A DNA stretch of 64,000 nucleotides from Sclerotinia nivalis. Lineage: Eukaryota > Ascomycota > Leotiomycetes > Helotiales > Sclerotiniaceae. The stretch is taken from assembly GCA_029531795.1 (NCBI GenBank), contig JAPEIS010000016.1, forward strand, positions 868,001 through 932,000, written 5' to 3'. Shown piece by piece: positions 44,972 through 55,912 of the stretch. Numbering within the stretch: position 1 is the stretch's first letter; each line of letters opens with the position of its first letter. Under the pieces are notes generated by a model. That model had not been told where the DNA came from and ran no database searches. It was given only the letters and a program-made list of their open reading frames with translations. Made by a program: the position numbers and the translations under genes.

Positions 44972-47232
44972 ATGCCGCTGCAGATCATAAAGACAAGATC
45001 AAAAAGACCTTGCCCAAATTGTTCGCGGAAAGTGTCAAATCCTAACGAACATTTAAAAAGTTGTCTAAAACAAAAACAGCGCTGCGAACTATGCGACAAA
45101 CAATACCCAGCTGGACGCTACCGCGACCACAAACCAGTGTGCGAGGGGCCCAAGATATCTACACCCAAACCTTTATCGGAATATTTAGATCTTGGATGGT
45201 TTAATTGGCGTTATAAATGCCTTACAACATTACCAGGCCTCACAAGCATAAACTCTATAAATGATAGGACTAAGGATCTTTGGGATACTTTACCCGTGAA
45301 GATAGATATGCATTCAAACTCCATTCCAACAGAAGAAGAAATGTATTCGAGAGTCTTTCTTTCTATCAACGAGTCAACCGATTTCAATGCATACGAAAAT
45401 GGGAATGAATTATTTGACAATCCCAACAAGATTCGAATCGCAGGGACAGCTCTGTTCAAAGCTACAACTCAATCGAAAACTCAAAAACTTGCCAAAAATA
45501 ACGAAAGTGGTGGTTCGATTTCGAATATATATATCAAAAATGTGCCACTTGAGCCTCCCGAATTTCTTAGGACCCAATACCATCATTTTGGAGCCGCAAC
45601 AAAACTGAGGGTAAATATAAGTCCTACAGGAACGTTTACAGACTTGTGGATAGATATGGAGAGAAGTGTGTTCTCATTGGCTTTTGGAAGGTCTCGCAAG
45701 ATTTGGCTTGTTTTTCCACCCACGGAGAGAAATATGAGGTTGTTTTCTAAGGTTGTTGGGGAATCAAATATTCTTGCTCGAATCGGTTCTGATCTTGAAG
45801 GAGGAGTCGTATGTGAGACTACTACGAGCAGCGCGTTATATTTGCCTGCAGGTATTGTAAGTTTAATTTCTAACTTATATATCCAAGTTATCACTAATAA
45901 TTTTAGTTGCGTGCAGTCTTCATTATTGAAGGTGGATTACTTGGAGAGATCAAGTTTACTACAGCGGCAAATGTAGCAATCATGGACCGATTTATACAAG
46001 AAGAGATGATCTCTGCTTTTCCGCAATCATTGACAAGCTCTGATTACAATAGTAAGTTACTTACAAAGTATTTTGATCAACAATATTACAGTTTCTAATT
46101 TGTTCCAGGTCTAAAATACATTCAGAAAGCCAAATATTGGCCTGGTTTAGTAAGCGATGAACTTGTCAGTACGCTTACTAGTTTCGAGAATGTTATTGAT
46201 AGAGGAGGTCACCCTTTGTGGACTATTCTTCCTGAAGTCTCTCAAGAAATGACCCAATCTGAAGCACAGTTGACGATGCATTTGACCCGTGCTCTTATGT
46301 CCAAAAACATACAGAATGTTTACATCAATCGGAGTAGTCCTCAAGGGTACGCTGAAGACAATCAATCAGTATTATCAATTTAGGAGAAGAGGGATTGGGC
46401 AGAAAAGTGTATTGGCCAATTAGGACATCAAGATGTTATGCTTCCTGTGTATAAGATTGCACGATATGATCTACCTAATGCAGACTTTGTCCCACCGCTT
46501 CTTAGTTGGACCAAGAAGAATCCCTCTTTGCATATACAACCAGAAATAGGAACATCAGTAATGGTGACTCCATCTGGTGCATATTCAGATATCCATGCCG
46601 ACTCCACAACTATCGGAAGAGCAGTTTGCATTGAGAGATGCACCAAGATCTGGCTAGTATGGCCTCCTACCAAACGCAACTTACAACTATGGGCAGACAA
46701 CAAAGGACTCGGAGTAGCAATCCAAATCTATGGGAACAAACTAGAAGGAGGTTTTGTGATACAGACATCAGGTAATAGGTCCCAAGCCAATGCTCTGACA
46801 ATACCTGCGGGAACGTTACACTGTGTTTTCACAATCTTTGGAGGGTTTTTGACAGGTTCAAACTATTCTACAGCGGAGGATATCCCTTTAGCGGTGGAAA
46901 TGCTTAGAATGCAAGTTATACGTGGTCAGTATGAGGACCAAATTGAGAAGGATTGTAGCTGGCTTACGAAAACAATCGAAAGAGTCATTCAAGCTCAACC
47001 AATTCATGCTCCGAGAGCTCTCTCTTTAGTCGCTCAACTACTGCAACATATAGAGAATCATGGGAGATCGCAACATCGAGAATGGGGGAAGTTCATCAAA
47101 TCAGCAGCTAGTCTTTTCAAAGAGTATCGAAGAGGACTAAACTTTAGGAAAGTTTGCTCCTGTAATGATATTGTCCCGGAAAAGATAGATTTGATGATAT
47201 ATCATTTCCGGAATATCGATCATTACATTTAG
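44972..47232 (+). pseudogene. C2HC zinc-finger protein with two JmjC-like cupin domains, one in-frame TAG
   Basis: Exons 44972-45856, 45907-46051 and 46109-47232 (introns of 50 and 57 bases, GTAAGT donors) read in one frame for 717 residues except for TAG at 46381-46383 (codon 435). The N-terminus has two C2HC fingers: C14-x2-C17-x9-H27-x3-C31 and C38-x2-C41-x11-H53-x3-C57. Domain 1 (about 205-320) has the cupin/JmjC layout (TGTFTDLWID, RKIWLVFPPTERN, ALYLPAGILRAVF), but Trp226 and Arg297 replace the metal-binding His residues. Domain 2 repeats it with His506-x-Asp508 (SDIHADS), KIWLVWPPTKRN and His581 (PAGTLHCVF), as in Fe(II)/2-oxoglutarate dioxygenases. If the TAG is real, translation gives a 434-residue protein with the inactive domain only. 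A CAG-to-TAG change would explain it. Alternatively it marks two adjacent genes. Chromatin or RNA hydroxylation is a guess from the fold. Confidence 0.65.
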
Positions 47233-48829
47233 GACGAGGTTGATAACCGATTGAGGCGAGAGCGTTCTGACGGTTTAGAACATCGGGTCAACACACTCAT
47301 AGAACTGCTTGATGTTTGGATAATTAGATATGTATTTATAGAAAGCTAGACTAGAAGAAAACATCCTAAAGTAATATACTCTTTCTTGTTATCCTAAATA
47401 AGTATCAAACATAAATTCCTTTCATCATTACTATTAACATTCATAAGTTTTGAACCCACATAGGCACACCACCTCTCATTCTCTTATAGAATATTGTATC
47501 CAAACCATATTCCACCTCATCAATCAAAATCTCTTCCAAGCAAGGATCCATCAATTATGACTAGGGGTATCTAGAGAAAAATTTCTCCTTCATACAATTG
47601 CAGCCACAGCCGCAACCGCATCTATTGGGGGTTTTGGCACGAGAGTCAATCGTTGCTGACTCTCGTGCTGGCCTCGGTAAATATAGTGTGGTTTAGGCCT
47701 CAAAAATTTGTGTAATGCTCCGAGAAAAAAATTACTAGACCCCGATTACCAACTAGTATTAAATGAGATATCGAAAGTTATATTTACTGTAGTTACAATG
47801 ATCAAGAATGAATAATATACAATACTATAATAGTGCTATACAATAGTCTCATCGAAGTGATACCAACAAATATATATCCTCAATTTTGCTCTCTTATTCA
47901 TTCTAAGCTTCTTCGTCAATATCCACATCATTTTCAGCTTCATATACAGTTGCTCTTCCTTTCACTTTTCCATTTTTATTTGTCTGTATTTTGGTCCCTT
48001 TTCCGGCCTCTATCACTGTATTATATAATTCTTGCGTAGAATTATAGAAATTACTGTTTGAAATTACCCTTTTCCTTTCTTACAAGTTATATGTTTCTTC
48101 TTAATTGATTGCAGGTTATTCGCATCATGTTGGTGGATAATACTTTGTGCTCGAAGTTGCTCAGTTCCAGTTGTCAATTTTCAAATCTATTGATGAACCG
48201 ATGTTGAAAGAACTGTATCACTTTCAGTTGTTGAATTAAGAGGCTCATTTGCTGTTTGTAAGGTTATTGTATCTAGGGGGTGAACTATTAACAAAGACTG
48301 ATCAAAATAATTAAACTGGGTTGGTTCTTCGGCTCTTTCAACCTTGAAGGATGTCTCCCGAATTAATTGTGCGAAGTGCTCTTTGTGAATCAAGTGAAAA
48401 TAATCCAGCTCGTCGTTATGCCGATTCAGTATTTGATGATATATCTCTATTCAGGCTTTGATGGTTATCGAAAAGTGCAAATGAGAGAAGTCTGTAGATA
48501 CTTCAATTGTCACTCAGTCATTGAAGAAACCAAAACCCTCTGTAGATAGATAACAATTCAAAAGACAAACAGATACATTCAGTACCAGAAAATAAGTTTA
48601 TCATTCCTAAATAATCAAAGATAGATAGTTCATCAAAGGAGTATAAATATGTACTCCCAATACTCAAATCATCATCAAAATCACTAAACACTTTCCAAGG
48701 GCGAAAGCCAAAAACACATTCGAAAGTTCCAAAATCAAGACTACAGACAATCAGAGTCATTATTCGCTCCGTGGGTACCCGTTGCGCAGCGCCAGACTAA
48801 GACTTAAAGCAGCCGATATGGTAGGATTG
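47233..48829. other. Intergenic with LTR tail and a perfect hairpin
   Basis: 47637-47668 is a perfect inverted repeat GCACGAGAGTCA / TGACTCTCGTGC with an 8-base loop. 47780-47868 matches the element X LTR tail (AATGAATAATATACAATACTATAA...TGATACCAACA). Open frames at 48187-48760 are not convincing. No gene called. Confidence 0.5.
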
Positions 48830-48979
48830 TGTCACGGTTCGAAGATTATGTAAGTCGATCACGTGCTTGTAACTAGTATATATAACCCCTTCGGGGTTAT
48901 CGACCTTTCACTCTCTAGTTATAGATTCTAAGGATAATTGAACCCTGGTTTTCCAGCTCTTTACAGCGATTGAGTCACA
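48830..48979 (+). mobile_element. Solo LTR (150 bp) with TSD GATTG
   Basis: TGTCACGGTTCGAAG to GATTGAGTCACA, flanked by GATTG at 48825-48829 and 48980-48984. It contains a TATATATAA box near 48879 followed by a strong hairpin (ATAACCCC-TTC-GGGGTTAT, 48885-48901). The first eight bases equal those of the LTR at 53459, but the bodies differ. The promoter-like layout supports an LTR. Confidence 0.75.
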
Positions 48980-49212
48980 GATTGTATTTGATTTCGAATG
49001 TATTGACATCTTGGAAGTATGAGGCTGTTGTTGCGCTGGTAGTGTTATCTTTCCTATGTAAATAAAGATTGAGTGATTGTCTGTACAATTTACACAAAGA
49101 TTTTCAAGGATGATTGACTTCGAGTTTCCTGAATAGCTAACAACAAACTACTTTTTGGTCGATCGTCCATCTAAGTCCTTTCTCCTTACGCAGTTGGGAA
49201 ATTAGAGTCGTG

Positions 49213-49542
49213 TGTTACGTCGGTCACAGTAACCACCGCACCATGTGACTAATTTAGGGAACGTGACCTATAGTCACGAGAAAAGACCGCTAAGGAACGC
49301 TAGCTGTCCAGGGCAGCACGGCTGTCCTGGCTGTCCACGAAGCATGAAGGACTATATAATCAGGATGGATTTCCTTATTATAGAGCTTCGTGCTCAAGAT
49401 CAATCATTTAGTATACTTTACTATTAGTTACGAATTGCAATTATTATTATCGTTACTTAAGTCCCTATTTGACGCCTAGTTATAAACTACCTCGAGAAGC
49501 CTAGAACACTTCCACGTGATCTAGACGGCAACCCTCGTAACA
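49213..49542 (+). mobile_element. Solo LTR (330 bp, TGTTACG...GTAACA) with TSD TCGTG
   Basis: TGTTACGTCGGTCAC to CCCTCGTAACA, flanked by TCGTG at 49208-49212 and 49543-49547. The U3 holds the GCTGTCC/AGCACGGCTGTCC inverted repeat; the R/U5 part (AGAGCTTCGTGCTCAAGATC) is shared with the other copies. This is the cleanest member of its family here. Confidence 0.85.
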
Positions 49543-49547
49543 TCGTG

Positions 49548-50139
49548 TCAATGGATAGTACTTGAAACACAATTGGTTAGAAGTACCAAACTTTGAAGTT
49601 ATCCAAAATTCATTGTAATTTCAAACTGGTTTTGATTGGGTTGAAAACTGTTCATCAGTATTTCTTCGATAAATTCCTATCTCTGTTTCTTCAGTGTCTG
49701 TGAATTCTATTTCAGAAAATGTTTGTTTATGGTGCTCTTTTTTACTCCTTTAATATATTTCTTACTTTGTGATGAATACAATTTACAATACTCTAGCAAA
49801 TCAAAAGTCCGTATCCATCCAACAATGGTCTGAATACCAGGTACTATACTAAATCTATTCGTCTAAGGATAGTCCATGTAAGACATACTACAAGCTGTTA
49901 TGATGCTGGTCTTGATCTTAGAACGATACTAGTACAGACAAGAAGTTTGAAAACATCTTCGATATGGGGACTAATGTATTATTCTCTCTAAGTTATGTAA
50001 ACCCAAAAACTCCCCTTAAAATTGAAGAATACCCTCGTAAAATCAATTCAGATGACATACTTTCCTTCATTTTCGTTCTGAAGTCGCTATGAGGGTATGG
50101 ACAAAACCTGATTATATGAAATCTGAAACCATTCTCCAC
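49548..50139. other. Intergenic, downstream of the protease gene
   Basis: No gene or element recognised; probably 3' flank of the minus-strand protease gene plus unassigned AT-rich DNA. Confidence 0.4.
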
Positions 50140-52022
50140 TTAACAGAATCTAAGGCTACCTTCCTCCCATCCCATGTATCTTTCAATATCCTTCAGCACT
50201 GCGCCAACAGGAGTTGCAAAGGTAACATCTCTGAAGCCTGTAACAATCCCTCCAGAGGAACCCCCACCCCAAATAATAGCCATGGGTAGAAGAGCAGCAG
50301 TATTGAGTGCGTTACCAGGACCAGGGATGATATCAATATCATAGATTAGAGCACCAGAATCACCTCCCTCAGAGACTTTATCTTCAAATCTTCGGCCAAC
50401 AAACACGTGCTCGTGTGAAGGGCCATGATCCTCCTTGTATACGATGCTCTTGATACAGCTCATTGTACATGCTTTACAATCCGATGTTCGAGTTGATGAT
50501 TTGAAGTAAACAGTCTTGTCATGAGGCTCCGAAAATGAGTTTGGCTGCTTGATTTCGAGAGAGTTCGTACAATTCAACGCCGCGTACTTTGCAGTTAAAG
50601 CATATTTTTCCTCATTTGTGCACTCAACAACTTTATGGAAGTTGGCGATGAATTTGCCAGCCGGGGACTTGGGAGGGAATCTGACTATTGGTAACTACAA
50701 TAAGAATTAATACGATTATCTCAATGAATAATTTTATCAGCAAAAACGACGTACCTTATTCTTCGGATCAGTGCAATAATTACGAATGATAGCCCAATCG
50801 AGAACTCCTCCATAAGTGGAAGTTTTGTGCCATTCTTCGGGAGCAGCATAGATATAACCGGCATCAGTTTTGTAGTTCCTAGCATTACTTAATTGCTTAT
50901 CATACTTTCGCTGTGCATCTTGCTTCGTTTCTATTTGGTATGAATAGTCTTTGTCGGACGCCATTACTTGTCGATTCTGTAAGTCTTTGAGTGCCCCTGC
51001 AGCTTTATCGTGGTCCGTCTCTATTCGCAGCTTGGTTGCTTCATGATCATCATCCGCAGGCATGGATATCATTAGCTTGTCTCCCCCATCCTTGTATTTG
51101 TATTCCTTGCGATTGGGCTGAGATTTGCTGGTGGGAAACGCAACATGTCTGCAAGTAAGACTGTAAATGTCGTCTTTGTACTTAACAAAACCAGTGAGAG
51201 AACCAGCAGTGCTAGTGTTCTTGCGTCCGATGGAGAAGCCAGGGGGAGGAGAAGACAAATATAGATCATCAAATCTTTGGGAAAGGTCAACACCAAAGTC
51301 ATCATCATCATCCTTACCATGATCCGACCTTGTCAACTTCGGAACATAGACTTGGCACACATCAATAGAAATCCTGGATATAATAAGTAAGTTGAATGTC
51401 TTGATAAACACTTGACGTGAAAATGAAACAATACATACTTCTCTAGAGTTTCTTGCTTTTTGTTGATTACCTCCTCCATATCCTTCAGGAGATTGGCAGC
51501 AGCTATTTCTTTGCCATCAAAGTAACCAGGCATTTGAATCAAGACATGAATAACCATCGGGTTATCATATCCATTGCTCTTGAAACCAAGATGAAGAACA
51601 TTCATGGACCATGAACAATCAGGGAGCGAGGACAGAAGAAGAGCCTCAAGTGGTGAACGAAGTTCTCTGTCAAAGAAAATACCAAATTTTCGATCGTGAA
51701 TAGCAGAAACGTTCTTATCAGGGGGATATCCATGAGATGAATGCCTCAAAAAGATATCTTTTGATTGGTTTGAAGCAATTACTTTCTGCATTCTAAGACC
51801 ATATCCACCACGGTCGTTTTCCTCAACAATCAAAGACATGACCCGGTGTTGAGTATCCTCACTCTGAGGAGTTATTGTGGTTGCAAGTATTCTATGCAAA
51901 AGTTTGGGAATCTTGTGTGTCGAAGTATTGTTGATTTTTCCAGGTCCGATTCTGGGAGATTTTATATTCACATCATATCGGTGTAGTAATGTAGATGGAA
52001 AGGAAATATGTTTAGTGTCCAT
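50140..52022 (-). CDS. Trypsin-like serine protease-domain protein, three exons
   Basis: Exons 52022-51439, 51373-50755 and 50694-50140 (introns of 65 and 60 bases, GTATGT and GTACGT donors) give 585 residues in frame without a stop. An in-frame ATG three codons upstream (52031) is an alternative start. Residues 1-195 are of unknown fold, with a helix ending in LLKDMEEVINKKQETLEK. From about 235 on there is a chymotrypsin-fold pattern: His271 (SLTCRHVAFP), Asp387 (GGVLDWAIIR) and Ser514 (SEGGDSGALI), followed by a Gly-rich strand (IWGGGSSGGIVTG) and FATPVG. The triad order and the GDSG box identify a serine peptidase of the trypsin type. The region between His and Asp is longer than in secreted trypsins and rich in Lys/Asp. 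No signal peptide is seen, so an intracellular role is likely. Intact among decayed neighbours. Confidence 0.8.
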
Positions 52023-52099
52023 GTTGTACATTAACAAGAGTAAAGAAGTTACGATAGTTTTTAGTGTGTAATGAACACCGTAAGACACAATATTACAGA

Positions 52100-52787
52100 T
52101 TACGCTGATTTGAATAGTGCTTAACTTAATTCATCAAGCATGAGAAATTGAGCATTCAACCATTCTTATATATTCATTTCAATCAATACTATCAAACTCT
52201 TATTCATATCTAATGATTTCATCAAGCCCTTTGACTTATCTCCTGCTTTTTGTGCAATCACTTGTGTACAATACCAGGCTTGTTGCAGTACCAAACTTAC
52301 TTTTCAATCCTTTGTGAATTGCTCAACTACATACACATCATGACAAATATTACTATTATCACTTTTTAAACCTAAAGAAGAGAAATCATTACTTGTTTTG
52401 AAATTGGGACAACTAATTAGACGGCCAAATGCAGATTTGCTATACAGCCCAAACTCTCCCAATTGATGATATACATCTTGTTGGAGAACAGAATGTGAAG
52501 AATGTGTTTGCCAATGAATGGTAACTACAAACCAACAGGTAGCGAACGTTGCTTTATTTTTCCATATTGATGCTGAAAAACTTCCACTTGGATACTGTTG
52601 GGATCACAGTCATATGATCATGAACTGTAGTTAAATCATATGATCGTATTAGATCATGTGATCATAAGGGGCCGTACGAGCTCCTTCAATATGTATTTAA
52701 GAAGCTCGTTCTTTCAATATAGAATAGAAATAATCAAGAATCAAGTTTTATCAAATAGACTAAAGTACTTTACACTTTGAACCTTAC
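52100..52787. other. Upstream region of the protease gene and possible old LTR
   Basis: No coding. 52598-52785 begins TGTTGGGATCACAG, has repeated CATATGATC/GATCATATG motifs and a TATTTAAG box near 52695, as in an LTR, but no matching end or duplication was found. Confidence 0.35.
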
Positions 52788-52952
52788 TGTCGGGATATTC
52801 ATCATGTGGATTCACTAGCGTTGACGCTAGTGCCTCGATCGCACTTTATATAGTTCGACGTTTCCATAGTTCTAGTTCTTTAGGCAAATCAATACAAGTA
52901 ATACAAGGTTGATATTGAAGCTTCACTTCCCCCATACATGTGCCTATCGACA
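52788..52952 (-). mobile_element. Solo LTR (TGTCGATAGG family), reverse, complete
   Basis: TGTCGGGATATTCATC to TGCCTATCGACA in plus reading, an uninterrupted 165-bp copy that gives the family consensus for the split copies at 4070 and 32497. Flanks CTTAC and CACTT do not match. Confidence 0.75.
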
Positions 52953-53103
52953 CACTTTTCTTCTAAGCATCTCGAGAGGGGTAGGTCCCGATTCTGGTTG
53001 TCGAATAATCATGAAGGCAGGAGTAGAGGTGATATATGAAGGATTGAATGATGAGGCTGTTGTCGTTGGAGTATTGTTGGGTCCTATGGTACTGTAGATA
53101 CTC

Positions 53104-53875
53104 TCTCGGAGGAGGTTGATCGGATAATAATAAATAATATAATAATAATACTATAATATTATTTATTATAATAGTGGAAGACTTAGTCGTATTTAGCTTA
53201 GGAGTGATCGAATATATGAACAATAGAATATTGAAGTCAGAATTATATATATATTGAATATTGAATTTTTTATCTGCTTATTTTTTCGAAGAATTCTTTG
53301 AAGAAGATCTTCGTATTTATAGATTTTAATGAGATTCTACACTATTCTATGATTATAAATAAGATCGATTTAAATCGAATCTTATAGAATCATTTTATAT
53401 AATAAAAGGAAATAATAACCAATAGTATTCAATCTGAGAATAAGAAAATTCTATATGCTGTCACGGGGTCAGGGCCGGGCCACTGGACCGGCCCCTTTAG
53501 TAGGCTCCACCTGTCCGATCCAGCACCGAGCGGGGCACGCTCGGTGATCGTACCCTGTAAGAGCGCTAGGGCTCGGAGCCCTAGCACACACAAATGTATT
53601 TAAAGGAAACGTTCCTTCTGTAGAAACGTAGCTCTTCGAGCTACGTCTTATCAATAAAAGTGATTTCTGTTATCCTGTCTGCTGCCTCCGTGATATATGC
53701 TTCCATTTCATTCTATTCCATTATAAATCATTCTGATATGATATATGATCGAAATTTTATATAATAATAAAATTTAATAATATGAAATCATATTATTAAT
53801 ATATCACGTGGTCATATAACTATTGGTTCGGTAAATATTATTAAGTGATTTAATAACTTATTAGGAATTCTCACA
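53104..53875 (-). mobile_element. Solo LTR-like element with TSD TACTC, containing a nested LTR
   Basis: Reverse copy of the 527-bp element at 14649. Begins TCTCGGAGGAGG and ends GAATTCTCACA in plus reading, flanked by TACTC at 53099-53103 and 53876-53880. It is lengthened by a 237-bp LTR at 53459-53695 plus its 5-bp duplication; without these the length agrees with the other copy to within a few bases. Confidence 0.85.
53459..53695 (+). mobile_element. GC-rich solo LTR (237 bp) with TSD TATGC
   Basis: TGTCACGGGGTCAGGG to CTCCGTGATA, flanked by TATGC at 53454-53458 and 53696-53700; the uninterrupted site is visible in the copy at 14649. The ends are near-inverted (TGTCACGG / CCGTGATA). It has internal inverted repeats (GGGCCGGGCC, GCTCGG/CCGAGC), a TATTTAAA box near 53596 and AATAAA near 53654, a typical LTR promoter and polyA layout. 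Its base composition contrasts sharply with the AT-rich host LTR. Confidence 0.85.
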
Positions 53876-54164
53876 TACTCGTTAGTATTCTTTCGACACT
53901 TGAGCTACCGCTGTATGTATCATCACCAACCTTCCCAGAGCCGATGTAGTTGGCGTTGATTGATGCATATTTGAATCAAAGTAGTTGGAGTAGAATATGA
54001 CTCAAGTAAAAATAGGATTGCAAAGGACAATTATGATCTTCTATGATTTATTAAGGTTTTAGGACAAGCCCAATATTCCAGTGCCAATTATTAGGACAAG
54101 CATAAATCATCAGGCTGTAGTTTCGGCGTCTGAGTTTGGTTGGGTGTGACTCCTATCAGGATTA

Positions 54165-54416
54165 TTAACAAGAACAGGCATTTATACTATCTAATCCTAT
54201 AAAGTTAAGGATAAGAGGGATTTTCTTCTCATCACTCCGCTTGAAGATAAGCGTAGGCAGGGTGAAGCGTCTCATCAAGATTATACATAACGAAAACCCA
54301 ACATCGCATAACGCTAAAGAGACAATAATTAGTTCAATTCCAAACGAGACGATTACATTTTGAATCTCTATAGGAAATTTATGATAGCAAATTATAGACT
54401 CAAGCTTGTCAGTCAT
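54165..54416 (-). CDS. Small hypothetical protein (83 aa)
   Basis: ATG at 54416 (MTDKLESIICYHKFPIEIQN). The FPIEIQNVIVSF stretch resembles the start of fungal F-box/2EXR-type proteins (FPxEI.N.I), so it may be a truncated member, but it is too short to be sure. The middle is hydrophobic and the tail has Lys/Arg pairs. Confidence 0.3.
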   Translation of the reverse strand: MTDKLESIICYHKFPIEIQNVIVSFGIELIIVSLALCDVGFSLCIILMRRFTLPTLIFKRSDEKKIPLILNFIGLDSINACSC

Positions 54417-54552
54417 GATGATTGTTCAAGAAGATTAGATATGGGATCTTTTCGATTTTGGTTGCCCTTTCAGTAATATATAGTTGTATTCATTATTTAC
54501 CCCTGGTCAATTTAAGCGAGAAGATATATATGTTACATCACGGATCTTACTC

Positions 54553-54732
54553 TGTCGAGATATCAATTATGTGATTCACTAGCGTTGATGCTAGTGCCTC
54601 GGCAGAGGACTCGGCCTATATTATGTAGTTCGATCTTCCATAGTTTCTAGCTCCTTAAGCAAATCAATACGTATATCAAAAAGGACCATACGTTGTTGAA
54701 TGCTTCACTTCCCCAGACAGGTGATACCGACA
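54553..54732 (-). mobile_element. Solo LTR (TGTCGATAGG family), diverged, reverse
   Basis: TGTCGAGATATCAATTATG to GGTGATACCGACA in plus reading. The shared core (CACTAGCGTTGATGCTAGTGCC, CTCCTTAAGCAAATCAATACG) is present with about 20 percent differences by eye. Flanks TACTC and ATAAG do not match. Confidence 0.6.
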
Positions 54733-55912
54733 ATAAGCTATGCTTTGAGCAGGACACCAAACTAGAAATTGCCAAGGGAAGAAGATGTTTAAGAAAAGTG
54801 GCTATAACATGTTTTTGATATTGATTCCAATTAATAAAATTGTTTACAAAAAACTTTCTATTTTGAATAGATTCATTTTCAAAGTTTATAAAGATTATAT
54901 AAACGCTTTGTAAGATTATTGTTAAAAAATAAATCCAAGAAGTTCGGCAAGGGCCAAATTAATGCTACCTTTACCCCTCAACTATATGCTGTCAGCAAAA
55001 GCAAGCTCTTTTCGGAGCAAGAGCCAAGTGTCACGAATCACAAGATCAAGTATCATGTGACAAGGAGCTTGGGGAGCTTCTAGGGCTCTAGGAGCTTTGA
55101 GGAGCTAGTAAGCTCCTAAGAGCTCCCCGATTCTCTAGTATATATAATCAATATAGTTTCCTAGTATAAGAGCTTCGTGCTCAACTTAGTTATCAATTAG
55201 TTTACCTACAATCTACTTGATCTAGTAACGACTTCACTTTCAAGTGAATACCCAATGATATCTAATCTAACCTTTCATACTACAAAAACACTTAAAAACA
55301 CGGGTGGCCAATGCACACCTACGAACTTTTCTTTGAAATATCACGTGTAACCTTTCGAAATTCTTTAAATTTAATACAGATCGAAAAATAATTGAATGAA
55401 TTAAAAAATAATGATAGCAAAATAATAATAAGAATTAGGGCTTTCAAATGATATATATTATTCCTCCGAAGGACGAGTTGCGAGGTAGGTTTTGAGGTGC
55501 TTTAAAAATAATAAAAGGAGTGGCAGCTCCTCGGCACCGAGGGGCCGGACTCAAAACTCGTAACCTTAACCTAAGTCTTACAACTTACCAACCTACGAAT
55601 TTAAGGCATCAGTTGCCTAGTCAGTATCAGTAAACACGACGGAAACGGTTACTAAAATGATAAATTGCAGTTGCGCATTTTTTATTAAACTAGGTTGAGT
55701 TGGAGTGGTTATATAGACCCTTTTGGAGTCACGTTATCTGCCTCCTTTTTGGTACGGTATCTGTATCGGATCGTTACAATCTATATATCTATATATATAT
55801 AATCCCTTTATCCCCTCTACCCTTTCTATTCCCTCTATATCCCCTCTATCCCCTCCCCACTAGATCGATTTGATTGAATTGATCAATTTTGGTCAATTTG
55901 GTCAATTTGGGG
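54733..55912. repeat. Patchwork of LTR and leader fragments
   Basis: 55000-55250 resembles the TGTTACG LTR family in layout (GTCACGAATCACAAG, repeated GAGCT blocks, AGAGCTTCGTGCTCAA). 55258-55300 is shared with 33585-33625 (CTAATCTAACCTTTCATACTACAAAAACACTT pattern). 55325-55560 is shared with 34440-34680. 55870-55910 has TTGGTCAAT repeats. No gene seen. Confidence 0.45.

Noticed and set aside
46384..46470. 37-base GTACGC...TTTAG intron to remove the TAG in the double-cupin gene
   Set aside because: Too short for a fungal intron, and its removal breaks the frame that is otherwise continuous.
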